A stretch of 64,000 nucleotides of DNA, taken from Siphonodentalium dalli. Taxonomy: Eukaryota > Mollusca > Scaphopoda > Gadilida > Siphonodentaliidae. The notes beneath the pieces were generated by a model. That model had not been told where the DNA came from, did not search any database, and worked only from the letters and a program-made list of their open reading frames with translations. Of this stretch, positions 45,711 to 60,300 are shown piece after piece; the first letter of the stretch is position 1, and every line of letters begins with the position of its first letter. Both the position numbers and the translations under genes were made by a program. The stretch spans positions 33,418,918 through 33,482,917 of the forward strand of contig CP136062.1 of the NCBI GenBank assembly GCA_032622095.1, written 5' to 3'.

Positions 45711-47194
45711 CAAGCCCCTGGATATGGTCCACCCCGAATATGTCACGAAATGCTTCGTTCAGATAACAAACAATATGTTTTCCGATGTTGTGATATAACC
45801 AACGCAGGTGATATAGAACACACATGCACAGTGGTGATGTGTCTACAGTTGTGATATAGTGGTCTATAGTGTGACATGACCAAATATAATTATACTGGTG
45901 TATATTCACCTGTCACGGCCACCGTGCAATTGACAATGAATATATTTTCCATGCAGATAACCAGCAACCTGACTTATAGTCCATCTATCGGTGATGCCAG
46001 AGAGTCAATGGGCGCGCATTTTGTGACAAAGTGTACGCTTGAAAACCCAATTGTATAGGAAAACATGGGCGTGTGTCTTTCCCATCTCCAATATCAATTT
46101 TGTTCCGCTATAGCTCTCATTAGAACTAGTTGACACAAAACAGGTGGATCATTTCTAAATTTGTGACATGAGGGACTTTTATCTGTCGAGTATCTATGTC
46201 CGGGCACATAACAGTCAAAGCTTGAATCCAGGGCCATGACCATATATCACCAATATTGTCTCTAACCGATTCGGCGGCGTATAGCCGCCACATAAGGTTA
46301 GTTAGTGAGCTGTTTAAACATATTAGTAATATGTTTAAACGTGTTATCTAATCAGTTTATACAAATTACTAATCTGCTTATACAGGTTATCAACCGGTAA
46401 CACGGTACATGTTATCGGTTGATTGGGGCTACAACCAGGATTGTCAGGAGTGGAGCGAGCGATACGATGTGTAACAACTTAATTTATCACTGCCTCCCCC
46501 GTGCCGAGAGTATAACCAGTTACGTTATGCTAAATGTGCTATATATCGGTCGATACCAGGGCAGACTACCCCCTATCCGCGGAATATGAGGAACACGCAG
46601 GGCATGAATTGGATGTCAGTCACACGTCAGAATTTGAGGGACATTTTCTGAATATTCGACAGTTACCTGTAATGCTAAAGGCGATACAATCCAAGGGGCG
46701 TGAAAGTCGACTTTGAATGAAGTTGGAATTTTGGGGTTGATCACAGGGCAATTGGGACACAATGGGGTTTCCACACTCATAAGTCAGGACCCCTTTACCA
46801 TGTCCTTGTGTAATGGGTATGATACAAAACTATATGCGTTACATCGCCTTTATTTATCTGTAAAATCAGATTAGGTAATCTGTATAGTTGTGGCGGCTCT
46901 ACGGTGCCGTAGTAATCCGAAGCTATTTTGATTTTAAGTGTTTTTAAACAATGTGAACGTTTGTCTGACATGTTAAGCTAGTACATGCGAAATGACATTC
47001 ATTTATTCAGTAAATGTAAAAAAAACCTCATATTTATAACTGAAATTTACAGGAAGAGTAGATATTGGTTGTACTCTGATTTTGAACATCAAACACACTT
47101 CATCCAGTTCATATATGTTCTTAAGTACAACAACTCATGCAACTCATGCAAGTCATACACTGCACGAGTTACATGTAATAGCTATCCGAACGTC
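45711..47194. other. Anonymous DNA with a strong small palindrome
   Basis: GTTTAAACATAT-TAGTA-ATATGTTTAAAC (about 46312-46341) is a perfect 12-base stem. CAACCGGTAACA...TGTTATCGGTTG follows as a looser hairpin. No supported gene. Confidence 0.45.
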
Positions 47195-48715
47195 TGAAGC
47201 GACGGTTTAGATATTACGTCAGTGACGTAGGATCACGAATGTCTGAAGCAACGGTTTAGAGATTACATTATTGACGTACTTGTAGTGTCCTGGCCGGAAC
47301 GTCTGAAGCGACGGTTTAGATATTGCATTAGTGACGTAGGTTCCTCAACGTCTGAATCGACGGTTTAGAGATTACATTAGTGACGTTGGTTTCTGAATGC
47401 CTGAAGCGACGGTTATGATATTACATTATTGACGTAGTTTCCCGAATGTCTAAAGCAACAGTTTAGAGATTACATTATTGACGACGTATTTTCCTGGCCC
47501 GGAACGTCTGAAGCGACGGCTTAGAGATTATATTAGAGCCATAGGTTCCTGAATATCTGAAGCGACGGTTTAGAGATTACATTAGTGACGTAATTTGCTG
47601 AACGTCTGAAGCGTCGGTTTAGAGATTAAAATAGTGACGTAGGTTCCTGAACGTCTGAAGCAACGGTTTAGAAATTACATTAGTAACTTAAGTTCCTGAA
47701 CGCCCGAAGCGATGGTTTGGAGATTACCTTACAGTGACGTAGGTTTATGAACGTCTGAATCGGCGGTTTATTGATTACATATTTGACGTAGTTTCCTAGC
47801 CCGGAAGGTCTGAAGCGACGGTTTAGAGATTACATCAGTGCTGTGGGTTCCTGAATGTCTGAAGCGACGGTTTAGAGATTACATTAGTGACGTAGGTTCA
47901 TAGACGTCTGAAGCGACGGTTTAGAGATTACATTAGTGACGTAGGTTCATAGACGTCTGAAGCGACGGTTTAGAGATTACATTAGTGACGTAGGTTCATA
48001 GACGTTTAAAGCGACGGTTTAGAGATTACATTAGTGACGTAATTTGCTGAACGTCTGAAGCGTCGGTTTAGAGATTAAAATAGTGACGTAGGTTCCTGAA
48101 CGTCTGAAGCAACGGTTTAGAAATTACATTAGTAACTTAAGTTCCTGAACGCCTGAAGCGATGGTTTGGAGATTACCTTACAGTGACGTAGGTTTATGAA
48201 CGTCTGAATCGGCGGTTTATTGATTTCATATTTGACGTAGTTTCCTAGCCCGGAAGGTCTGAAGCGACGGTTTAGAGATTACATCAGTGCCGTGGGTTCC
48301 TGAATGTCTGAAGCGACGGTTTAGAGATTACATTAGTGACGTAGGTTCATAGACGTCTGAAGCGACGGTTTAGAGATTACATTAGTGACGTAGGTTCATA
48401 GACGTCTGAAGCGACGGTTTAGAGATTACATTAGTGACGTAGGTTCATAGACGTTTGAAGCGACGGTTTAGAGATTACATTAGTGATGTAGGTTCATAGA
48501 CGTTTGAAGCGACGGTTTAGAGATTACATTAGTGACGTAGAATCATAGACGTTTGAAGCGACGGTTTAGAGATTACATTAGTGACGTAGGTTCATAGACG
48601 TCTGAAGCCTGGCCCGGCACGTCGGAAGCGACGGTTTAGAGATTACATTAGTGACGTATAGATTCCAGGACCTGAACCTCTGACGCGACGGTTTAGAGGA
48701 CACATTAGTGAGATT
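47195..48715 (+). repeat. 49-bp tandem array 1, diverged, with higher-order duplication
   Basis: The unit is ACGTCTGAAGCGACGGTTTA-GAGATTACATTAGTGACGTA-GGTTCATAG with many variants, some units lengthened by TCCTGGCCCGG. A block of about nine units is duplicated with a period near 449 bases (compare 47587 and 48036, both GACGTAATTTGCTGAACG). The right half is more homogeneous. Array 2 at 61277 has the same unit. Confidence 0.93.
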
Positions 48716-50705
48716 CCTGGAGCTGGAATGTAAGTGAGTGTTTAGTGAAGCGTTTTTCAACGCCACGCCCATTATGAATTGATGATATTAAGCAGGAGAA
48801 AAACTGGAATCTTATAGAGTGCGTTTGTTTTTAAATAAGATGACCACATAACATTTATATTTACGGTAGCGTAGAGCGGCATTCTCCAACTATGTTACTA
48901 TGTTGTTTAAACAAGATAGGCTAGTGGCAGCGGAGGTATTATAAGTGGTAATAGCATTTGCCCTCAATTGTCTGTAAAAGTGTTTGTGTTATATACCACG
49001 ATCCTTAAAAATTAGACAACTAAATATTTATAAACTAAACTAAGTTAGTAACAGAAGTGGATGTGGCTGTTCTTCGTTGTCGTAAATATCAGTATTGCAT
49101 CCGTGTTTCCTGTGGAGAATGGAATACATGTGCTGTTAATATATGAGCTGTTTCTGCTTAAAGGGATGGGCGGCCTTCGTCGTAGGTTATAATTTAGAAA
49201 TAACATTTATCAAGTTATGCGCGATTTGAATGCTATTGCACTCAGAAAAATCCACAAAAATATATACTAATAGTATAGCATAATGATGACACGAATGCGA
49301 TATTATTCACAAAACACGCTTTGTGTCAACGTTGTTTAATTTCTCGCAAAAAAAACGCAGTGAATTGTTTATAAGCAGAATCACGATATTGCGTCATTTC
49401 CTTATTTGGATTCCCGTGCATTATACGTCGGTTGTAAAACACCCACTTTGGTGCATCTACGACCTTACAACTCACACTATATTATCATTTGTAAATTACT
49501 TATTTTGTATGTATTACCATATATAGATATGTGACATCATTACCATAAGTTAGAATAAAATACTAACTGGTTTGAAAAATATTCATCTCCTTGTAAGAAC
49601 AATTATATTATGTACAAGTTTTCTGTCTGATCATTTCCCAATCATGAAGTAACGTGGATTTGCTGGATTTTGAAAACACAGCGGGTAAAATGTGCCGATT
49701 CAAATAAAATTTGGCGCGATTTGAATGCGATTGCACTCAGAAAAATATATTGGTCATGGATATTGGGAGTCATTTTGACTATACCAGTACCATCCCACGG
49801 GTCATCATGACTAATCCTCAGGTAGTCAACTTGACAATGAAAACAATATATATAAGTAGACCTTTAGCTAGTGAACATGAGCTACGTTGTATAACTCATA
49901 ACTTATTGTATTTAAAGTGTCACATAAACTATAACATTATCATTCAGCGGCATATTTTAGCCCTGCACTTATGGTACCGGTACGAGGTTTATAGTACGAA
50001 CGAAAAATCGAAACAATTGTGCTTCCGGTGTATGACCCACGTGTGTTTGTTCGTGTAAACTTCTCTTGTTTAGATTGTTTTTAGCAAATAATTGGACCTA
50101 ACTTGCTTCCTAATAACCTGGAATATTGATAGCACTGTCTGGATTATGTTTGTATATGAAAGGGACAAGATAACGGGCTGCTAATCATTGGTATTTTCCT
50201 CTGTAAAACCGCAGAAATTTTCAGTGATTTGAGACAGACCAAATCACTGAAATCAGTGAGTGCCGTGGGATTACACTTGACATGCACGACAATGTTGTGA
50301 ATTTCAAAAGACAGATACTTAAGTTTCACACCACAACCACTGGTGACTAGGATTACGAGACATACAATTAGTCGGAATTATGACGTCACAGATCAGTCAT
50401 GACTCGTGAGTCAGTCACAAGTTTGTTGGATACAACGTACAAGTACCTGTACAAAGGATGATGGATCATATTTTTCAATTTCATCGAAACGTGATTTGAG
50501 AAACAGGTCGCCATGACATATCGCCCAGTTACGGAGTCTGCTATTCTTTTGATCCAAACGCCGGGTGACGCTGTGATATTGTTGTGATATATTTATGGAA
50601 CGACGGATAATCTCGGAGATACGGATCCAATTATGGGACACACATTATCACTGAATCCATCACAAGCTTTTAGTAACTTACTACAGCTATGCTCTAATTA
50701 ATCGT
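48654..50705 (+). repeat. Segmental duplication block B, copy 1
   Basis: From the end of array 1 (GACGTATAGATTCCAGG, offset 13951) this sequence is repeated nearly identically from 62605 to the window edge. The comparison is limited to about 50049 because copy 2 runs off the window. No gene is recognised inside; frames such as 49711-50058 are preserved in both copies simply because the DNA is nearly identical. CTATGCTCTAATTAATCG near 50689 resembles the outer arm of the 213-bp foldback. Confidence 0.85.
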
Positions 50706-51120
50706 CCCATTTAACACGGCATACATGGAATCGGACGTTATTCATGGAATCGTAAATAATTCACTTTATAAGCGGCAGGACTGTTACACGTGATTTACGA
50801 TTCACAGAATCGGGAATAATTTACTTGGTAAGCACTATTATGAAAGTTTTTTTTTTTTTAATCCATATTTAACTTAGAAATTATTGTGGATCATATTTAT
50901 GCCAATTATGAGCACATGCATTTATAATTATACAACTGTTACTGTAAAACTCATTTATAGTTATACCAACTTTTTTTTTAAAAGAGGGGTGGGGTATACT
51001 GTTTTGCACCTGTCCGGCCATACATACGTCCGGACATCCATCCGTCCGTTCGTCTGTCCGATTTCTGTTCATGTCATAACTTAAACAGTTACTGTGATCT
51101 CAACAAAAATTGATATATAC

Positions 51121-51470
51121 ATTCCAGTAGGGTTATCGTGGCTTATAATTTGTGTGACTTAAAGTGATATGAAACATTCCATTAAGGTGATCGTGGCTTA
51201 TAATGTGTATGACTTAAAGTGATATGGAACACTCCAGTACTGCAGTAGGGTGATCATGGCTTATAATATGTATGGCTTAAAGTGATGTGAAGCACCCCAG
51301 TAGGGTGATCATAGCTTATAATTTGTATGACTTAAAGTGATGTGAAACACTCCAATAGGGTGATACAATTTGTGTTACTTAAATTTATAAGAAACTGGAA
51401 CACTCCAGTAGGGTGATTATGGCTTATAATTTGTATGATTTAAAGGGACATGAAACACTTACATTTACAC
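51121..51470 (+). repeat. About 55-bp tandem repeat, six units, within block A
   Basis: Units follow ACTCCAGTAGGGTGATCATG-GCTTATAATTTGTATGACTT-AAAGTGATGTGAAAC with substitutions; one unit is deleted internally. Present again in A' at 57808-58155. Confidence 0.85.
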
Positions 51471-52330
51471 AAAATGGAGTATTCACGATATTATTTATAA
51501 ACAAAACTCCCCCCTTATGATCGCCCTACCACCACGTGAACGCGCCTCGTTGTTATAATCATTAATTATACGGTCGACACAGCCATTTTGGTACCCATTT
51601 ACGATATATTATACAAATGTATAACACTCCTTAATGGTGTTATTTATAAACACAACTCCCCCTTATGATTTCCATACCACCACGTGAACGCGCCCTGTTG
51701 TTATAATCATTAATTTCGCAGTGGACACAGACAACCTGGTACCCATTTACGATAATCATACAAATTTTTTAAACACTCCTTAATTGTGTGGTGCCAATCA
51801 CGCACAGCTCAAGGAACAACGCTCTTTAAATGAGCTACATCAACCTAAGGGTATGGCCAAAAGTCGGAATCATTTCACTAAAATTAATCTTGGAATTATT
51901 ATATAATATACACATCCCAACAGTACTAGTACAGTATATCGGAACCTTAATCACGACAGTTCAGTCGTGATGCATAACATTTACACAAAATATGTTTTCA
52001 AGATATTATTTATAAATGGAACTTCCCGCTTATGATTTCCATACCATCACGTGAACGCGCCTCGTTGTTGTAATAATTAATTTCGCGATGTACATAGCCA
52101 TGTGGTACCCAATTACGATATATTTTTACAAATTTATGGACACTCGTTAATGGGTTGGTTCAATCATGCACATGCTCAAATAACACGCTCTTTAAAAAGA
52201 GCTTAAACTAACTTAAGGGAATGGCCGCAACTCGGAATTATAATTCACCCAAATTATTCTTGGAATAATTATATAATATCCACATCCCAACATTACAGTT
52301 GATTATATAATACGAATTTATTTTGTTATG
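51471..52330 (+). repeat. Diverged long tandem repeat, three units, within block A
   Basis: GATATTATTTATAAA...CTTATGATTTCCATACCACCACGTGAACGCGCC, TAATTATT-AATT and TGGTACCCATTTACGATA recur at about 51495, 51647 and 52003. Units two and three also share ACGCTCTTTAAA and TTGGAATWATTATATAATAT. Confidence 0.75.
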
Positions 52331-54570
52331 GGCGACACACGTTCAATATGTATTCCTTTAAATTGTCTTACACGCACCTGACGTGTGACGTCACGGGCGG
52401 ATATACGTCACACCGGAGCTCGTGAATCATGACGGTTCTCATAACGTCTGCGCTTCATACTGGCAGGAATTAGGCCCGGGTAGGCTGTGCATTTTAGGCT
52501 CCTTCACGAATAGAGGATATGTGTTCTTAAATCATTCACATGTACTGACGAACGGGAAAACTACATGGAGGTTAATACATGTGTTTATTTTCTGATTACA
52601 GGTAAACTAATGTTAATGTATACTACGTTTTGTTTTTGATTGGGTTTTTACCGTACAAAACACGGTTTTTACTTTGTGCAATTTTGTGGTTAGACCACCT
52701 ATAAACTATCAACACAGTTTATAACTATATTATGTGTTCGGACAATAATACCGTCGCGTTTTTACAGTGCACTGTTACCATCGCGCGTGATAAAATACCT
52801 TTGACAATTCATACTAGTTCGATATTGGAGGAATCAGCAGGCAATTTTCTGGCTTTCAGCGTACAGGCCAAGGACTTGGTCTGTACGGGAGAACTGGTCT
52901 GTCCATAAGGTCGTGCACAACTCCCGAAACCATATATGAAATAACAGATTGCTTTATATCTGTTATAGACCAGAGGTGTACCTGGTGAGCTGCTGTGGCC
53001 AAACATTTTTTTATAGGACCAACTTTCGGTACAAAAATATGATTTCGGAACGGACTTAGTAAACATTTTCCAAACAATTGATTCCTTCTGTGTTATCAAG
53101 CTAGTATATAAGTCAAAAAATAAACACTCAAAAAATAAACACTCAAACACAGTAAATATGACATGCTTACATATAGCTCCACATGTCAACACCACTTTAG
53201 AAACATTACCCGTTAATCAACAAACCATTTAACTTATGGATGGTTGATTGTATACCTGTATATATGTGGGATGGCCCATGTTTTTGTCGGCTATCACAAT
53301 AACAATTTGTATGCATGGGAACTTTGAACACAATTCCAACCGATGTACCATATCAATACATAACTGTGATATACTCTACATAAAGAGCGTTCACCATGTC
53401 ATATGTATAGGTTTGTAATTTAATTACTTACTAACAACAGCCCTATATATCAATTATCATGACAAGTGTAGGATGGACATGTTGTCGTGTGATGTGTGGA
53501 TGCTTGCTGCATGTTTGTTCTTTGAACTGGGCTGCTTTGTGCATGAGGATTTGTTTATCTATTATTTATTTTAATACGGAATTATGGTTGCCGATGATCA
53601 AACAACGGGACCTCCCTTGATCAAGTAAACGAAATAACCTGTCACGATAGTGTGTGGATAATTCGATAATAAATTTTTTTCAGTGTTGGTATCTTTTAAT
53701 AAGTATATAAATATTATGGTTTACATATGTATATACATGTTAAGCGCAATTATTTTACAAAGACGGGGGATCCGGACTGGGAAACTCGTGGTTAATAAAT
53801 GTACAGTAACGACATGGAGACCTCACGGGTACTAAATTTACAGAAATGACCAGGGGGCCTCGCTTTTTTGATTATTTCTTTTTCACATAACTTTGATCAT
53901 ACAATGATTAAATTAAATATTATTATGAAATATAAATCATAACACGAAATTTGTATGTGTTCTCTGGGTTTCTGCTATCTTTTATTTTCCTACTCTTTAT
54001 GACTATATCAGAAACTGCCTATACAGCAGAGTGCTCTACCTAAATATATGTGACACTTATCGGTTTGTAACTTGAAAAGTGGTGGTGTGGTGGGATCCAC
54101 ATCATATATTACTTAAATAACAACGTATAGGGTTGTATGAGCACATATACCCACATATACATATATATATAGATACTGTACTTGGGCGCGTATATATCAA
54201 CCCATTGATATTACTAGGCCATATAAATAGCGTTTTACTAATATATATTACGTTTTATATGGAATACACTGTATAACCCTTTCCGTGTCACGCATATGTA
54301 ATTGTTTCCAAACTTGCGGGGGACTATACTATATACCACTTTATATAGACCGGTATCAATTGTGTGTAAAATTCTTATGACAAATGCGTTCTTAGCCGTT
54401 TTACTTTTTTCTTTAGTTGACTTTCAAAATGGCCTTCTGGTCCACCTGCCAGCACATTACTTTGACTTTTCTCTGTCTTTCTGGTGTGCTAGGTGTGGGG
54501 TCGCTAACCTTGACAGTTCTGCTACCTGGTCAGACACCCCCTTACCTTATATGGTTACACATAAAAGCAT

Positions 54571-57399
54571 TATATTATCGTCGCGGGGGCGGCTGTCAAC
54601 TAGTGACATGACATCCTGACATTAGACGATTAGACGACCTGAGTTGTGTAGGCATTTTTTTTGTTTATTTATATTACATCCTGATTTCATAGACAGACTA
54701 TTTTTATTTTACATTAACTTATTTATTTGCTTTGAACGATACTTTGTCTTACTTTAGTTAAATGGGATTATACATAACACGTGCTGCTGATGGTTGCACA
54801 ATGTACATGGTCAATTCTATACCATTAACAATAATTTCTGTGAATTATATGAATACTCGGTAATGATATATGCAACGCGATCACGTTTGCGATATGCTAT
54901 GTCATCGGTTGTGAGCACTAACTATGATTTTATCTGATAGTCGATACGACCACCACACCCCCTCTCGTAGTGGCATACCCATTCTCCTTAAGTTTTATGG
55001 TTTTAAAAGCATTCCGTGACAGTATAGTCGCATGAGATATTGAAATTATACTTATTGTAATTAAACTAATCTATTAGTTACCAGCTGACTTACACATTTA
55101 TGGCCATATTTACGGTAGATTATAGCCTAGTTCCATATGTTTCATATATATAGCCCATCGTTTCACCTACAGATTATATGCACACGTGACTCATGTGCAT
55201 TCCAAATAATACTAAACCACTCGTTTATATATCTATATACAACCGTTACTATTATACATCCCATTAAGGTATATCAAAACGCCTCATGTACATGTATACA
55301 TGCCATAATACTTTACAACCTATATATTCACGATATATAAGCTCGACTTAAAAACTACACTACCTATTAGTATTTACGAGTAATTACGACGGATCTACGC
55401 ACTTATTAACAGCTCTTTCAATTTTGGTATAATTCATACCTTACTGCATAATGTCGATCATATTCATGTGTACAGATACACGACACAAACATGTGTCAAT
55501 GCGCGTGTTTCGTGAAGTGTTTGCACATATACATTTTAGCTTCTCTATCTCAACCTCACAAATGCAACCAGCATATAGGACTACAAAACAGTTTGGCCAC
55601 AATCCCCCCCCCCCCCCCCCGCCACCGTTCAAGTTGATAAAACGTTACCACTACAGTAAACCGCATGTTACAATTTGTGCTAATTAGCATTTCATAATAA
55701 TTCACAACCTAAATATTTACGATATATATCAGCACGACTTAAAAACTAGGCTACCTATTTACGACAGGTCTATGTACTTATTAATAGCTCGTCCAATTTT
55801 GGTATAATTTATACTTTACTGCATAATGTCGGTTGTTTTCCGGGGGTCGGTGGTTTTTACACGCAGTATACCGATTTCTCGGTAAACTATCCCGCGTGGT
55901 CTTTCCTCCACCTATAAAGCTATAGCGACCATAAACCCTAACAAACCAATACATAGGTACATTTTATCAACGATAACCTATTAATACCTATATGCAAACG
56001 ACAACCCATTATACATGTATATATACTTTGTACTATACCCCCATGTATAGTTATATTTACTTATTTAAGCTTCCCGCGCAATATATTTGCATTTAATTAC
56101 AATTATATATTATTGGTTGATTATTACATCTGTTCTATAATTGATACTCCATACCATGAATTTGTTACACCCTATGTGTTTAATTGGCTGCCCCCTCCCC
56201 ACGGTCAAGTTATCACAACATTACCGCGATAGTATAGTCGCATGTTGGTTGATTATTAGATCTGTTCAAAAATTATACTCCATACCATGTAATCTGGTGC
56301 ACCTTAGATGTATGATTGGCTGTCCCCCTCCCCCAAGGTTGTCACACGACTTTACCGCGACGGTATACCGCGTGTTGGTTGCTTATTACATATGTTCAAT
56401 AATTATACTCCATACGATGTAATCTGAGCACACTAGGTGGTTGATTGGCTGACCCCACAAACCCCCCCCCCCCCCGGTCAGGTTGTCACATCACCACGGC
56501 AGTATAGTCGCATGATGGTTTATTATTACATCTGGTCAATAATTATGCTCCATACAATGTAATCTGATACCCCTTAGTCGTTTGATTGGCTCCAACCCCC
56601 CCCCCCCCCCACGGTCTGAAAGGTTGTCACAACATTACCGCGACAGTATGTTACATTGTGGACTAGTTAGCAATTCACTTTTGACCTTTCCACAGAATAA
56701 CCTACTAATACCTATTTGCAAACGACAACCTATTATATAGGCGTTATACCCTTACCCCATGCATAGTTATAATTTATCAACAATAACATATCAATACTTA
56801 TTTGCAAACGACAACCTATTCTATACATACTTTGTGGCCTACACCCCATGTATAAATGTATTTACCTATATAATCTTTGTGTGACAGTATACATTCGTTT
56901 ACTTGTACGTATAATTATATTATTGGTTGATTTCTGCATCTTTTCAATACTTGCAAGTCCATGCAATGTAATCTGATGACACCTTATGTGTTAGTTAGCA
57001 CCCCCCCCACCAGGTTGACGCAACACTACCGGGATAGTATAGCCACGTGTTATGATATATGTCGGTACTTGCCATCAATCTATATCACAGTAAGATATCT
57101 TTAATATACTCGATTAAAGGGCATTTTCCGTTATCTGATATGATATTGTCTAGAAAGGAGAAATGGGCAATTTGAGATTGGCACACAAAAGGTTAAAACC
57201 ACCTGTGTTGTGACGTCATAATTCCGCACGCGATTACGCTATTTCGCACGAGACGCTGAAGGGGAAGGTCGTCTGGTTTTGTATACAGCGGTCAGAATCC
57301 AAAATACTCTTGTGTGCTTCTTTGGTCATTGTCAATTTAGTGATTATAGAACTATATGTTTCTCGCTTATACAAAACATATTCATCTACATGGACTTTA
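54571..57399. other. Spacer between the two A copies, with C-rich tandem repeats
   Basis: 55390-55460 and 55750-55832 are diverged copies of one segment (CTTATTAAYAGCTC, CAATTTTGGTATAAT, ACTGCATAATGTCG). From about 56110 to 57050 a roughly 110-130-base unit recurs five times (TTGGTTGATTATTACATCTG, CTCCATACCATGTAATCTG, then a poly-C tract and GGTTGTCACAACATTACCGC-GACAGTATAG). Poly-C runs include 17 C at 55604-55620. Short frames only; no supported gene. Confidence 0.6.
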
Positions 57400-60300
57400 A
57401 ACACGGCATACATGGAATCGGACGTTATTCATGGAATCGTAAATAATTCACTTTATAAGCGGCAGGACTGTTACACGTGATTTACGATTCACAGAATCGG
57501 GAATAATTTACTTGGTAAGCACTATTATGAAAGTTTTTTTTTTTTTTAATCCATATTTAACTTAGAAATAATTGTGGATCATATTTATGCCAATTATGAG
57601 CACATGCATTTATAATTATACAACTGTTACTGTAAAACTCATTTATAGTTATACCAACTTTTAAAAAAAAGAGGGGGTGGGGTATACTGTTTTGCACCTG
57701 TCCGGCCATACATACGTCCGGACATCCATCCGTCCGTTCGTCTGTCCGATTTCGGTTCATGTCATAACTTAAACAGTTACTGTGATCTCAACAAAAATTG
57801 ATATATACATTCCAGTAGGGTTATCGTGACTTATAATTTGTGTGACTTAAAGTGATATGAAACATTCCATTAAGGTGATCGTGGCTTATAATGTGTATGA
57901 CTTAAAGTGATATGGAACACTCCAGTACTGCAGTAGGGTGATCATGGCTTATAATATGTATCGCTTAAAGTGATGTGAAGCACCCCAGTAGGGTGATCAT
58001 AGCTTATAATTTGTATGACTTAAAGTGATGTGAAACACTCCAATAGGGTGATACAATTTGTGTTACTTAAATTTATAAGAAACTGGAACACTCCAGTAGG
58101 GTGATCATGGCTTATAATTTGTATGATTTAAAGGGACATGAAACACTTACATTTACACAAAATGGAGTATTCACGATATTATTTATAAACAAAACTCCCC
58201 CCTTATGATCGCCCTACCACCACGTGAAGGCGCCTCGTTGTTATAATCATTAATTATACGGTCGACACAGCCATTTTGGTACCCATTTACGATATATTAT
58301 ACAAATGTATAACACTCCTTAATGGTGTTATTTATAAACACAACTCCCCTTTATGATTTCCATACCACCACGTGAACGCGCCCTGTTGTTATAATCATTA
58401 ATTTCCCAGTGGACACAGACAACCTGGTACCCATTTACGATAATCATACAAATTTTTTAAACACTCCTTAATTGTGTGGTGCCAATCACGCACAGCTCAA
58501 GGAACAACGCTCTTTAAATGATCTACATCAACCTAAGGGTATGGCCAAAAGTCGGAATCATTTCACTAAAATTAATCTTGGAATTATTATATAATATACA
58601 CATCCCAACAGTACTAGTACAGTAGATCGGAACCTTAATCACGACAGTTCAGTCGTGATGCATAACATTTACACAAAATATGTTTTCAAGATATTATTTA
58701 TAAATGGAACTTCCCGCTTATGATTTCCATACCATCACGTGAACGCGCCTCGTTGTTGTAATAATTAATTTCGCGATGTACATAGCCATGTGGTACCCAA
58801 TTACGATATAATTTTACAAATTTATGGACACTCGTTAATGGGTTGGTTCAATCATGCACATGCTCAAATAACACGCTCTTTAAAAAGAGCTTAAACTAAC
58901 TTAAGGGAATGGCCGCAACTCGGAATTATAATTCACCCAAATTATTCTTGGAATAATTATATAATATCCACATCCCAACATTACAGTTGATTATATAATA
59001 CGAATTTATTTTGTTATGGGCGACACACGTTCAATATGTATTCCTTTAAATTGTCTTACACGCACCTGACGTGTGACGTCATGTGCGGATATACGTCACA
59101 CCGGAGCTCGTGAATCATGACGGTTCTCATAACGTCTGCGCTTCATACTGGCAGGAATTAGGCCCGGGTAGGCTGTGCATTTTAGGCTCCTTCACGAATA
59201 GAGGATATGTGTTCTTAAATCATTCACATGTACTGACGAACGGGAAAACTACATGGAGGTTAATACATGTGTTTATTTTCTGATTACAGGTAAACTAATG
59301 TTAATGTATACTACGTTTTGTTTTTGATTGGGTTTTTACCGTACAAAACACGGTTTTTACTTTGTGCAATTTTGTGGTTAGACCACCTATAAACTATCAA
59401 CACAGTTTATAACTATATTATGTGTTCGGACAATAATACCGTCGCGTTTTTACAGTGCACTGTTACCATCGCGCGTGATAAAATACCTTTGACAATTCAT
59501 ACTAGTTCGATATTGGAGGAATCAGCAGGCAATTTTCTGGCTTTCAGCGTACAGGCCAAGGACTTGGTCTGTACGGGAGAACTGGTCTGTCCATAAGGTC
59601 GTGCACAACTCCCGAAACCATATATGAAATAACAGATTGCTTTATATCTGTTATAGACCAGAGGTGTACCTGATGAGCTGCTGTGGCCAAACATTTTTTT
59701 ATAGGACCAACTTTCGGTACAAAAATTTATTTCGGAACGGACTTAGTAAACATTTTCCAAACAATTGATTCCTTCTGTGTTATCAAGCTAGTACGATAAG
59801 TCAAAAAATAAACACTCAAAAAATAAACACTCAAACACAGTAAATATGACATGCTTACATATAGCTCCACATGTCAACACCACTTTAGAAACAGGACCCG
59901 TTAATCAACAAACCATTTAACTTATGGATGGTTGATTGTATACCTGTATATATGTGGGATGGCCCATGTTTTTGTCGGCTATCACAATAACAATTTGTAT
60001 GCATGGGAACTTTGAACACAATACCAACCGATGTACCATATCAATACATAACTGTGATATACTCTACATAAAGAGCGTTCACCATGTCATATGTATAGGT
60101 TTGTAATTTAATTACTTACTAACAACAGCCCTATATATCAATTATCATGACAAGTGTAGGATGGACATGTTGTCGTGTGATGTGTGGATGCTTGCTGCAT
60201 GTTTGTTCTTTGAACTGGGCTGCTTTGTGCATGAGGATTTGTTTATCTATTATTTATTTTAATACGGAATTATGGTTGCCGATGATCAAACAACGGGACC

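Larger units (their letters stand above)
50713..54570 (+). repeat. Segmental duplication block A, copy 1 (3.86 kb)
   Basis: Nearly identical to 57400-61276, from AACACGGCATACATGG to ACATAAAAGCAT, offset 6687 at the left and 6706 at the right. Differences noticed are single bases, small homopolymer changes and an extra stretch near 61039 in copy 2 (GTACATTTTGCACC). Inside are the 55-bp tandem (51121-51470), a three-fold diverged repeat (51470-52330), and TGACGTCA within CRE-like GTGTGACGTCACGG near 52390. No supported gene: the 128-codon minus frame at 52809-53195 is shortened in copy 2. Confidence 0.93.

Noticed and set aside
52809-53195. 128-codon minus frame in block A as a gene
   Set aside because: In the otherwise near-identical A' copy the frame is cut to 65 codons, and no domain is visible.
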